Origin: Alphaproteobacteria bacterium MarineAlpha9_Bin3
GTDB taxonomy: Bacteria; Pseudomonadota; Alphaproteobacteria; TMED109
Length of the DNA: 40,356 nt
Direction: 5' to 3'
Assembly (NCBI GenBank): GCA_002937655.1
Contig: PTKH01000013.1
Location: forward strand, 1 to 40,356
Shown: positions 6,426 through 14,839 of the stretch, piece by piece
Numbering within the stretch: the first letter of the stretch is position 1
Layout: each line of letters starts with the position of its first letter
Notes under the pieces: model-generated
What the model saw: only the letters and a program-made list of their open reading frames with translations
Database searches by the model: none
What the model was told of the DNA's origin: nothing
Position numbers and translations under genes: made by a program

Positions 6426-9400
6426 ATCATTTTTTAAAGATAAACATACTATAAATGTTGGAGGTATAATTGAAGGTTTAGATGTTTTTTCTATTGGTGA
6501 TACTATTATTAAAAACGAAAATGTATCACTTGCATATGTTTTAAAAAATGAAGATAAACTTTATAAGACTTCACAATTAATTAAAGAGATATATCCTAAT
6601 ATAAACTATGCAATTCTTCCCGCTTGGGATTGTTTACCTTATGATAGCGTTTCTCCTAGTACCAGAGTATCTGGTGAGAGAATTAATTCTTTCTTAAAGA
6701 TATTAAATAAGAAAAAACCAGTAAGGTTAATTTTATTAACGGTAAATGCATTATTACAAAAAAATATACCGTTAAAACACTATCCTTCAAGTGTTCATAC
6801 TTTAACTGTAGGTAATGAAATAAATTTATCTTTATTTGTCCAGAATTGTATAGCTGCAGGTTACAGAAGGTCTGGAAATGTTATGGATATTGGTGAAATA
6901 GCAGTAAGAGGAGGTATTATAGATATTTATACTCCTAATTATACTGAACCTATAAGAATAGACTTTTTTGGAGATGAAGTAGATCAATTAAAGTTTTTTG
7001 ATCCTTTAACTCAATTAACAAAAGAATCAATTAATGAAGTTCTAATTTTACCTACATCCGAAGTTCTACTAAATGAATATAATATCAATGCTTTTAAAAA
7101 TAATTATAGAAAGGTATTTGGGAGTAATTCTTCTCAAGATGATTTATTTCAGGCAATATCTAATGGAGATCGTTACCCTGGGTTAGAACATTGGGCAAGT
7201 CTATTTTATCCTAAGTTAGAATCTATATTTGATATTCTAGAAAATAATTATAGTTATATTTTTGATTCTTCATTTGATAATTATTGTAATATGCGTTTTG
7301 ACGATATAAATGACTATTATAACACAAGAAATATTACATATAAAGAATCTATAAAATGCAAAAATTTATTAAACTGCTATAAACCTCTAGCTTTAGAGGA
7401 ATTATACTTAAGCAGAAAAGAACTTGAAAAATCAATTTCTAATATTTCATCAATTAAATTATCTCCATTTAATAACACTGAAACCGGAAATAACCTCAAA
7501 GGAAAAAGTATACCTAATTTTTGGTTAAATAAAAAGATTAAATCTATGGATTTATTTGAAGATTTAATTTCTTATATTAAGTCTCAAATAGAAAATGGCT
7601 ATAAAGTTATAATCGCATGTAAATCGGCCGGAAGTAGAAAAGTTTTTTCTGAGCAGTTAAATAAATATTCTATCTCTAATATAGATTTTGGAAATTCTTG
7701 GGTTATTAAAAATTTTAGTTCAAATAATATTATATCTCTTTTAATTGCTAATTTTGAAAAAGGTTTTGAAATCGGAAATAATATAATCATTTCTGAGACA
7801 GATATTTTTGGAAAGCGATATTCAAAAGTAAATAAATCTAAAAAGTTAGAAACTGCCCTCCAAGAAGCAGAATCTTTTAATATTGGAGATTATTTAGTAC
7901 ATTTAGAATATGGTGTTGGTAGGTATAATGGTCTTAAAGTTGTAGAAATTAATAAAGTAAAGCATGACTGTATTGAACTAGAATATTTGTCTAAGGATAA
8001 GTTATTAATACCAGTACAAAATATTAATTTATTGAGTAAATTTTCTAGTAAAGATTCACAGCCATTATTAGATAAACTAGGAAGTAAATCTTGGAGCAAT
8101 AAAAAAAGAAGAGCTAAAGAAAAAATAAAAGATGTTGCTGAAAACTTGGTTCGAATTGCTTCGGAAAGAAAACTTGGAAATGCAGTTAAGTTAACTTGTG
8201 ATAATAATGATTTTAATGATTTTATCTCTAAGTTTGAATATTATGAAACGGATGATCAACTTGATGCTATAAAAGATGTTTTAAAAGATATTAATTCTGA
8301 TAAACCAATGGATAGACTTATTTGTGGTGATGTTGGTTTTGGAAAAACTGAAGTTGCCATGAGAGCAGCATTTGTAGCAGTAAAATCAAAAACTCAAGTT
8401 TTAGTTATAGCTCCAACTACAATTCTTGCTCGTCAACATTATGAAACTTTTTCTAATAGATTTAAAGATGAGAATATTTCAATTGCACATTTGTCTAGAC
8501 TAACTAATTCTAAAGAAAAGAATGATATTACCTATAAGTTAAAAGAAGGCTCTATAGATATTGTTATAGGAACTCATAGCTTACTATCTAATAAAATATT
8601 ATTTAATAATTTATGTTTAGTAGTCGTCGATGAAGAACAAAGATTTGGTGTCTCCCAAAAAGAAAGATTAAAAAATTTAACTGTAAATTCTCATATTTTA
8701 ACTTTAACAGCGACGCCTATTCCTAGAACTTTACATATGGCTTTATCAGGTATTAGAGATTTATCTATAATTGCATCAGCACCTCTAGAAAGGTTACCTA
8801 TTAGATCTTTTGTAACTCCATTCAATGATTTTAATATTAAAGAGGGTATTCAAAGAGAATTACATAGAGGGGGGCAGGTATATTTTATTGTTCCACGTAT
8901 AAAAGATATAAAAGATCTTGAGGATAAAATATCGTCATTAATTGATAATGCAACAATTTCTTCTATTCATGGAAGAATGACTCCAAATGAAATTGAAAAT
9001 ACTATGATGAATTTTTATGAAGGTAAGATCAATATTTTGATAGCCACTTCTATTATTGAGAATGGATTAGATATACCTAATGCAAATACTATTTTTATAC
9101 ATAATGCTGATATGTTTGGCTTAGGTCAATTGTATCAACTAAAAGGTAGGGTAGGTAGGTCAGACAGAAGAGCTTATGCTTATTATTTACTAAGTGATAA
9201 TAGAGATATATCTTTGAATGCTGAAAAAAGATTATATGCAATTCAATCTTTGGAAGGTCTTGGTGCAGGTTTTAGTCTAGCAGCACATGATTTAGATATT
9301 AGGGGTGCTGGTAACTTATTAGGCGATGAACAATCAGGACAAATTAAAGAGGTAGGAGTAAGTTTATATCAGCAATTACTAAATGAAGCTGTATTAGATC

Positions 9401-9879
9401 TTAAAGGAAAAGTAAAAGTTAAAAAAGATTTTTCTCCACAGATTAATCTTCAGGCACCAGCATTAATTCCAGAAGATTATATATTAGATTTAAGCATAAG
9501 ACTTCAAACTTATAGAAGGTTAGGAAATATAAATAATATTAAAGAATTTGAAAATTTTAGTATTGAATTAATAGATAGGTTTGGCAATATACCCAAAGAA
9601 TTAAATTATTTAATAAAGGTAATGAAAATTAAATTAAATTGCGAAGAATCAGGAATTTTAAGGATTGATAGCGGAATTAATGGAGCCACTTTAGAATTTA
9701 TAAACAATGGATATATTGATCCTAGTAGCTTTATGAACTGGTTAGAAAAGTCAATTTATCAACTAAAAATTAGAAATGATCAAAAATTAATTCTGCATTA
9801 TAAATGGAATAACATAGATGAAAGACTAGATGTTATTGATGCATTAACGAATGAAATTAGATCTTTATCTAATATTTAA
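6418..9879 (+). CDS. mfd: Transcription-repair coupling factor Mfd (non-canonical start)
   Basis: Mfd removes stalled RNA polymerase and recruits UvrA to lesions. The UvrB-like N-terminal module is clear upstream of the first ATG (6883): LPAWDCLPYDSVSPSTRVSG at about 6613-6672 and LLTVNALLQKN soon after. The RNAP-interaction domain (GDYLVHLEYGVGRYNGL), helicase Walker A CGDVGFGKTEVAMRAAF, DEEQRFGV, TATPIPRTLH and the TRG region with GAGNLLGDEQSG follow. The frame stays open back to a TGA at 6412-6414, and the only start-like codon before the conserved region is ATT at 6418. That gives 1153 aa, normal for Mfd. There is an 8-base overlap with sdhE, suggesting coupling. Starting at 6883 would delete part of the conserved domain. 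Confidence 0.9.
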   Translation: MLKSFFKDKHTINVGGIIEGLDVFSIGDTIIKNENVSLAYVLKNEDKLYKTSQLIKEIYPNINYAILPAWDCLPYDSVSPSTRVSGERINSFLKILNKKKPVRLILLTVNALLQKNIPLKHYPSSVHTLTVGNEINLSLFVQNCIAAGYRRSGNVMDIGEIAVRGGIIDIYTPNYTEPIRIDFFGDEVDQLKFFDPLTQLTKESINEVLILPTSEVLLNEYNINAFKNNYRKVFGSNSSQDDLFQAISNGDRYPGLEHWASLFYPKLESIFDILENNYSYIFDSSFDNYCNMRFDDINDYYNTRNITYKESIKCKNLLNCYKPLALEELYLSRKELEKSISNISSIKLSPFNNTETGNNLKGKSIPNFWLNKKIKSMDLFEDLISYIKSQIENGYKVIIACKSAGSRKVFSEQLNKYSISNIDFGNSWVIKNFSSNNIISLLIANFEKGFEIGNNIIISETDIFGKRYSKVNKSKKLETALQEAESFNIGDYLVHLEYGVGRYNGLKVVEINKVKHDCIELEYLSKDKLLIPVQNINLLSKFSSKDSQPLLDKLGSKSWSNKKRRAKEKIKDVAENLVRIASERKLGNAVKLTCDNNDFNDFISKFEYYETDDQLDAIKDVLKDINSDKPMDRLICGDVGFGKTEVAMRAAFVAVKSKTQVLVIAPTTILARQHYETFSNRFKDENISIAHLSRLTNSKEKNDITYKLKEGSIDIVIGTHSLLSNKILFNNLCLVVVDEEQRFGVSQKERLKNLTVNSHILTLTATPIPRTLHMALSGIRDLSIIASAPLERLPIRSFVTPFNDFNIKEGIQRELHRGGQVYFIVPRIKDIKDLEDKISSLIDNATISSIHGRMTPNEIENTMMNFYEGKINILIATSIIENGLDIPNANTIFIHNADMFGLGQLYQLKGRVGRSDRRAYAYYLLSDNRDISLNAEKRLYAIQSLEGLGAGFSLAAHDLDIRGAGNLLGDEQSGQIKEVGVSLYQQLLNEAVLDLKGKVKVKKDFSPQINLQAPALIPEDYILDLSIRLQTYRRLGNINNIKEFENFSIELIDRFGNIPKELNYLIKVMKIKLNCEESGILRIDSGINGATLEFINNGYIDPSSFMNWLEKSIYQLKIRNDQKLILHYKWNNIDERLDVIDALTNEIRSLSNI

Positions 9880-10514
9880 CTAGGACTTTCTAATAAGCAA
9901 GTTTCAAATATTTTTTTAAATACTTCGCTTTCCTGAGCTCCTGAAATAGCATAATTGTCATTTATGATGAAAAATGGAACACCGCTAATACCTTTTGATC
10001 TAGAAATTTCATCGGAGTTTTGAACCTTTTCTTTTATATCCTTTCGATTTATAAGAAATTCTTCAGAAAAACCTTTAATATTATTAATTTGAGCTATATC
10101 ATTTAATTCATGAAATTTGCCTATATTTTTTCCATATATAAAAAAAGCTTCGAATAAATCGGCAGATATTTTATTTTGTAAGCCTGACTCTTTACTTAAT
10201 TCAATTAACATATGCGAATAAAATGAATTAGGCATCATATGTATTTTTTCAAAATTAAAAGTAATATTAGAAGATAAACCGGCCATCTTTATTTGATTAT
10301 AAACGCTATCTGCCCTTTCTTTGCCTCCAAATTTTGAAGATAAATACAGTTGCCTATTAATACCTTCTTTTGGCATTGTTGGATTTAGCTGAAAAGCGTG
10401 CCAATTTATATCAAAGTGTTGGTCACTATAATCCTCTATTGCTTTATCAAGTCTTTTTTTACCAATATAGCACCAAGGGCAAACTGTGTCAGATACTATA
10501 TCTATTTTTATCAT
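9876..10514 (-). CDS. DsbA-family oxidoreductase (FrnE/2-hydroxychromene-2-carboxylate isomerase-like)
   Basis: A 212-aa thioredoxin-fold DsbA-like protein of the FrnE group. It opens with IDIVSDTVCPWCYIGKKRLD, with a CPWC active site at residues 12-15, contains the inserted helical domain, and closes with the cis-proline loop SGVPFFIINDNYAISGAQ. There is no signal peptide, so it should act in the cytoplasm as a disulfide oxidoreductase or glutathione-dependent isomerase; the two cannot be separated by sequence here. It overlaps the end of mfd by 4 bases (convergent) and is divergent from an SDR gene, with a perfect palindrome between them. Confidence 0.85.
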   Translation of the reverse strand: MIKIDIVSDTVCPWCYIGKKRLDKAIEDYSDQHFDINWHAFQLNPTMPKEGINRQLYLSSKFGGKERADSVYNQIKMAGLSSNITFNFEKIHMMPNSFYSHMLIELSKESGLQNKISADLFEAFFIYGKNIGKFHELNDIAQINNIKGFSEEFLINRKDIKEKVQNSDEISRSKGISGVPFFIINDNYAISGAQESEVFKKIFETCLLESPS

Positions 10515-10534
10515 TATTTTACCTTAAAAATATT

Positions 10535-10555
10535 TAATTCTTATGATAAGAATTA
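10535..10555. promoter_or_regulatory. Perfect 9-bp-arm palindrome between frnE-like and SDR genes
   Basis: TAATTCTTA-TGA-TAAGAATTA is a perfect inverted repeat 21 bases long, centred between two divergent genes, 21 bases from the frnE-like start and 36 bases from the SDR start. The shape fits a dimeric repressor or activator site. The cognate factor is unknown and no regulator gene is adjacent. Confidence 0.45.
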
Positions 10556-10590
10556 TTATATCAATTTAAAAAAAAATAAAGGATAAAAAA

Positions 10591-11370
10591 ATGACTAATT
10601 CTCAATTTTTGGAAAAACTAAATCTTAAAAATAAAACGGCATTAGTTACAGGAGCTTCAAGAGGATTAGGTAGGAGATTTAGTACTTTATTGAGTAATAT
10701 GGGAGCAAATGTAGTATTGGCTGCCAGAAATAAAGATAAACTATTAGAAACTGAGAATATTATAAAAAAATCTAATGGAGAATGTTATTCAGTTGATATA
10801 GATGTGAATTCTGAAGAGTCTATTAATAACGCTTTTGAAAAATCAGAAAATAAATATGGTGAAATTTCAATACTTATAAATAATGCAGGTATTGCATTAT
10901 CTAAATCATCTCTTAAAACATCTATTCAAGATTGGGATAGTGTAATTAATACAAATCTCAGAGGTGTTTTTGCATGCTCAAAAGTCTTTGCTAATAGATT
11001 AATAACTCACAAAAAACCGGGTAAAATTATAAATATATCATCAATAGCAGCTGAAATAGTTTTAGGAAATTATTTATCTTCTTATTGTGCATCAAAAGCA
11101 GCCGTAAGTCATTTAACTAGAACGCTAGCATTTGAATATGCTAAATATAACATTCAGGTTAATGCTATTGCACCTGGTTATATTCTAACAGATTTAAATA
11201 GAAATTTTTTTGAAACTGACGAAGGTAAAGAAATGATAAAAACTATTCCTCAAAAAAGATTAGGTGTACCTGAAGAGCTTGATGGAGCGTTACTTTTATT
11301 ATGTACAGAATTAGGGTCATTCATGACTGGAAGTGTAATAAGAGTAGATGGAGGACATGTTATTGGTTAA
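10591..11370 (+). CDS. Short-chain dehydrogenase/reductase (classical SDR)
   Basis: A classical NAD(P)-dependent SDR of 259 aa. It has the cofactor motif TGASRGLG (about 20-27), ARN after beta-2 (Arg favouring NADP), NNAG (about 93-96), catalytic Ser in NISSIAA, and YCASK (Tyr and Lys about 162-166), with the C-terminal GSVIRVDGGHVIG. Overall it resembles the gluconate 5-dehydrogenase/3-oxoacyl reductase group, but the substrate is not readable. AAAGGA before the ATG is a good ribosome site. Its last 11 bases overlap the end of the convergent sensor kinase gene. Confidence 0.85.
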   Translation: MTNSQFLEKLNLKNKTALVTGASRGLGRRFSTLLSNMGANVVLAARNKDKLLETENIIKKSNGECYSVDIDVNSEESINNAFEKSENKYGEISILINNAGIALSKSSLKTSIQDWDSVINTNLRGVFACSKVFANRLITHKKPGKIINISSIAAEIVLGNYLSSYCASKAAVSHLTRTLAFEYAKYNIQVNAIAPGYILTDLNRNFFETDEGKEMIKTIPQKRLGVPEELDGALLLLCTELGSFMTGSVIRVDGGHVIG

Positions 11371-12730
11371 TGTTTAAAAACTTAATATTAACAATAAGGC
11401 CAGGATTATTATTATTAAGGGAGATTTGTGCCTCGTGAAGTTTTAATATAGCCTTAACCATACTTAATCCTAACCCATTTCCTTCAGTTTGTCTGTGTTT
11501 TTCTAGTCTGACAAATCTATCAAAAACCCTATTAAAATCTTTTTCTTCGATTCCTTCTCCATTATCTTTAAATTCAACATTAACTATATTATCTGTATTG
11601 AATAAATTAATTTTTATTTTTCTATTTATATCATTTTTTGTATATTTAATTGCATTATCTAATATGTTTGTGAAACTTTGAGTTAATAATATTTTATTAC
11701 CAAATACTTTAAGGTCTTTCTCTAGATTACTACTAAATATAATATTATTCTCTTCAAAAACAGGCTTATATATTTCGATAATAGAATTAATTAAAAGTGT
11801 TAAATCTACAATTTTAAAATCTTGTTTTTTCTCGCTTTCAAAGCTTGCTATATCAAGTAAGGCGTTAAATATTTTAATTAAATTATCAGCTTCAATTACA
11901 GCTTGATTTATATATTTTGTACTACTTTTATTTGTAACTTTTAAAGCCACCAATTCTAAATTAGATTTTAGCTTTGTTAAAGGTTTTTTTAAGTCATGAG
12001 CAATATTACCAGATATATTTTTTGAGTTATCTACTAACTCATCAATTCTTTCTAACATTCTATTAACATTTGTCGCTATCTGTATGTATTCATTATTAAT
12101 AATTTTATTATCAATACGTCCATTCAAATCATTATCTGTAATATTTTGAATCGCATTATTTAAAATATTAACTTTTGTTAAAGAATATCTTCCAAGAAAT
12201 ATACTGCCTACTATGCCTGAAAGAATAATAAAAATTATTGTAAATATAATAAGGTTAGTAAGAGCATTAGATATTAATATTTCAGGTTGTACATCTCTAC
12301 CTACCAATAGTTTTAATCCATTTTTAAATTCAATAATTTTTGCTCTACAATTGTGTGTGATAATTTCAGAGCCGAGAGAACGGCTTATTGCAAAATTAAT
12401 AAAACCATCTTCATCAATTTTTTCTTCAGGCCATGAATTTAGATTGCCGGCAATTTTATTTTTATCGACATCAGTAGCAATATATATAGCTGTATTTTGA
12501 TTTTTTGATCTTTGATTAATAGTTAAATATAATTGTTGTGGACCATATTTTAAATAAGTTTTTACAAGATACTCGTATTCAATATTTATTACTCTATTAT
12601 TTTCTTTCTTCATAACTTTATATGTGAATTCATATACTGACAAAGATAAAACTATTATAATAAATATAAAAAATAGTGAAAATATTAATACTGTTTTTGC
12701 AGTTAAAGCTCTAAAGTAATTTAAAAACAT
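11360..12730 (-). CDS. Sensor histidine kinase (EnvZ/PmrB-type)
   Basis: A membrane histidine kinase of 456 aa. TM1 (about 13-33), a roughly 120-residue periplasmic sensor domain, TM2 (about 156-180) and HAMP (about 180-235) come first. Next are a HisKA domain with phospho-acceptor His245 in GNIAHDLKKPLTKL, and a HATPase domain with N box (NILDNAIKYT), G1 (DNGEGI), F box (DRFVRL) and G2 (GNGLGLSM). The HDLKKPL rather than HDLRTPL form is typical of a proteobacterial subgroup. It is the second gene after the response regulator, 2 bases away. The signal is unknown. Confidence 0.93.
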   Translation of the reverse strand: MFLNYFRALTAKTVLIFSLFFIFIIIVLSLSVYEFTYKVMKKENNRVINIEYEYLVKTYLKYGPQQLYLTINQRSKNQNTAIYIATDVDKNKIAGNLNSWPEEKIDEDGFINFAISRSLGSEIITHNCRAKIIEFKNGLKLLVGRDVQPEILISNALTNLIIFTIIFIILSGIVGSIFLGRYSLTKVNILNNAIQNITDNDLNGRIDNKIINNEYIQIATNVNRMLERIDELVDNSKNISGNIAHDLKKPLTKLKSNLELVALKVTNKSSTKYINQAVIEADNLIKIFNALLDIASFESEKKQDFKIVDLTLLINSIIEIYKPVFEENNIIFSSNLEKDLKVFGNKILLTQSFTNILDNAIKYTKNDINRKIKINLFNTDNIVNVEFKDNGEGIEEKDFNRVFDRFVRLEKHRQTEGNGLGLSMVKAILKLHEAQISLNNNNPGLIVNIKFLNINQ

Positions 12731-12732
12731 TA

Positions 12733-13413
12733 TTAAACTGAATTATATTGGATGCTATATCCAGCACCTCTAATTGTATGAAGTAATTGTATATTGTGAC
12801 CTTTATCAATTTTTTTTCTAAGTCTACTGATATGGACGTCTATTATGTTAGTTTGTGGGTCAAAGTGCAAATCCCATACCTTTTCTAATAACATAGTTCG
12901 TGTTATAACTTCATTAGAGTTTTCCATTAAGACTTCTAAAAGTTTATATTCTTGTGGTTGTAAATTAATTAATATTGAGTTTCTAGTTACTTTTCTACTT
13001 TTTTTATTTAAAAGTAAATCATGAATTTTTAACACATCTATATCACTTTTTGGGTTTTGTCTTCTATTTAAGGCTTCGATTCTAGCTATTAGTTCTGAAA
13101 ATGAAAAAGGCTTAGTTAAATAGTCATCACCTCCAGCTTTAAGTCCTTTCACTTTATCATTTACTTCTCCTAACGCAGATAGAAAGAGTACAGGTGTTGT
13201 AATTTTATTATTTCTAATTTTAGTTACAATTGTTAAACCATCTATTTCAGGTAACATTCTATCTAATATTATCACATCGTGATCATTTAAATAAGCTGCA
13301 TCAAGTCCATCATTTCCATTAGAAAAGGCATCAACTATATGACCAGACTCTTTAAGGCCTTTCTTAATGAAATTTAGAGTTGATAGGTCATCTTCTACAA
13401 GTAATATTTTCAT
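12733..13413 (-). CDS. OmpR/PhoB-family response regulator
   Basis: A 226-aa two-domain regulator. The receiver domain has the acidic pair in VEDD, phospho-acceptor Asp51 (ILDRMLPEIDG) and Lys101 (DDYLTKPF). The winged-helix DNA-binding domain (about 130-222) has LQPQEYKLLEVLMENSNEVI and the recognition region IDVHISRLRKKID, ending GAGYSI. It is co-transcribed with the kinase behind it. The promoter should lie in the 217-base gap before the divergent acyl-CoA dehydrogenase operon, which also contains a strong hairpin. Confidence 0.94.
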   Translation of the reverse strand: MKILLVEDDLSTLNFIKKGLKESGHIVDAFSNGNDGLDAAYLNDHDVIILDRMLPEIDGLTIVTKIRNNKITTPVLFLSALGEVNDKVKGLKAGGDDYLTKPFSFSELIARIEALNRRQNPKSDIDVLKIHDLLLNKKSRKVTRNSILINLQPQEYKLLEVLMENSNEVITRTMLLEKVWDLHFDPQTNIIDVHISRLRKKIDKGHNIQLLHTIRGAGYSIQYNSV

Positions 13414-13457
13414 AATAAATTTCTTAACAAAATTAATTTATTTTAATCTAACATTTT

Positions 13458-13497
13458 ATAATTAACCCAGCAACAGGAGGTAAACTGGGCTAATTAT
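13458..13497. repeat. 13-bp inverted repeat with SD-like loop
   Basis: The left arm ATAATTAACCCAG (13458-13470) and right arm CTGGGCTAATTAT (13485-13497) pair over 13 positions with one mismatch, closing a 14-base loop CAACAGGAGGTAAA. The stem contains the most GC-rich run in this gap (CCCAG/CTGGG). It lies 45 bases upstream of the response regulator start and just before the promoter of the opposite operon. There is no T-run on either side, so a simple terminator is unlikely. It may be an operator or part of a small RNA; the loop holds a perfect Shine-Dalgarno hexamer with no start codon nearby. Confidence 0.55.
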
Positions 13498-13509
13498 TGG
13501 ATACATTAT

Positions 13510-13537
13510 TTGAGAGCTTTATATATAATGATATAAT
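13510..13537 (+). promoter_or_regulatory. Predicted promoter of the acyl-CoA dehydrogenase operon
   Basis: TTGAGA (13510-13515), a 16-base spacer and TATAAT (13532-13537) lie about 93 bases before the first dehydrogenase gene. The matches to the housekeeping consensus are good (4 of 6 and 6 of 6). The inverted repeat at 13458-13497 ends 13 bases upstream of the -35. Confidence 0.55.
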
Positions 13538-13630
13538 CTATACAATTTAAGGTTGCAGTATGATTGCTAAAATATTAAAAATTGTTAATATTTCTTATTA
13601 TTTTTTTAATGTGTAAAACTGGAGTATTTT

Positions 13631-14827
13631 ATGAACTTAACATTTAGTGAAGAAGATTTAAAATTTAAAGATGAAGTAAAAAAATTTATTGATAAAAACT
13701 TGGATAAAAGTACACAAAAAAAAATAAATAATGGACACCATTTAAGCAAGGATGATCTGGTAAATTGGCAAAAAAAATTATATGAAAAAGGTTGGATGGC
13801 ACCTAATTGGCCAAAGCAATATGGTGGAACGGGATGGAGTATTACACAAAGATATATATTTGATGAAGAGTGCGGTGCAGCAGCAGCACCGTCTGCGTTA
13901 CCATTTGGAGTAACAATGGTTGCTCCTGTAATAATTAAGTTTGGAACTGAGGATCAAAAATCAAAATACTTGCCAAGAATTTTATCTAGTGATGATTGGT
14001 GGTGTCAAGGTTACTCCGAGCCAGGATCTGGTTCTGATTTAGCTTCTTTAAATACAAAAGCAGAAAAGGTTGAGGGTGGTTATATTATTAATGGAACAAA
14101 AACATGGACTACATTAGCACAACATGCAGATATGATGTTTATTCTGGTTAGAACAAATTCAGATTGTAAACCACAAGAAGGTATATCATTTATGCTTTTA
14201 GACATGAACGCTCCTGGCGTTTCTGTAAAGCCTATTATAACTCTTGATGGAGGACATGAAGTAAATATGGTTTATCTTGAGAATGTAACAGTTCCAGATG
14301 AAAATTTGATTTTTGAAGAAAATAAAGGGTGGACAGTTGCTAAATACTTACTTGGTCATGAAAGAACTTCTATTGCTGCAGTATCTAGATCAAAAAAAGC
14401 ATTATCTAAAGTTAGAGAAATAGCAAAACTTAATATTAATGGTAATTCAACTTTAAATGAAGACTCAAGGTTTATGGATAAAGTAACAAAATGTGACGTA
14501 AGGCTTCAAGCACTAGAGTATGCAGAATTAAAAAGCATTTCAGATGATGTTAAGGGAATTCCTCCTGGCCCAGAGGCAAGTATGTTAAAGATTAGAGGCT
14601 CTGAAATTCAACAAGAAATAACAGAACTAGTCTTAGAAGCTAGTGGTTATTATGCAAATCCTTATCAACCTAATATAATGGATATTGGTAATAATGAGCC
14701 TTTAATTGGCCCTGATTGGTCTTCAGCAGCTGCCCCTAAGTATTTTAATACAAGAAAAACTACTATTTATGGTGGTTCAAATGAAATTCAAAAAAATATA
14801 TTAGCTAAAATGGTATTAGAATTATAA
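13631..14827 (+). CDS. Acyl-CoA dehydrogenase, large subunit of a paired (PimC-like) type
   Basis: An FAD-dependent acyl-CoA dehydrogenase of 398 aa forming a 2,3-double bond in an acyl-CoA. It has the N-terminal helical domain, the middle beta-domain motif CQGYSEPGSGSDLASL (about 130-146), GTKTWTT, and C-terminal IYGGSNEIQKNI. The wording (GWMAPNWPKQYGGTGWS, SALPFGV) resembles pimeloyl-CoA dehydrogenase large subunits. At the position of the MCAD-type catalytic Glu (YEGTSQ) it has Gly, as is usual in this subfamily, so the base lies elsewhere or in the partner. The second dehydrogenase follows after 12 bases; the two probably form a heterotetramer. The substrate is unknown. Confidence 0.9.
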   Translation: MNLTFSEEDLKFKDEVKKFIDKNLDKSTQKKINNGHHLSKDDLVNWQKKLYEKGWMAPNWPKQYGGTGWSITQRYIFDEECGAAAAPSALPFGVTMVAPVIIKFGTEDQKSKYLPRILSSDDWWCQGYSEPGSGSDLASLNTKAEKVEGGYIINGTKTWTTLAQHADMMFILVRTNSDCKPQEGISFMLLDMNAPGVSVKPIITLDGGHEVNMVYLENVTVPDENLIFEENKGWTVAKYLLGHERTSIAAVSRSKKALSKVREIAKLNINGNSTLNEDSRFMDKVTKCDVRLQALEYAELKSISDDVKGIPPGPEASMLKIRGSEIQQEITELVLEASGYYANPYQPNIMDIGNNEPLIGPDWSSAAAPKYFNTRKTTIYGGSNEIQKNILAKMVLEL

Positions 14828-14839
14828 GGAGTAAAATAA

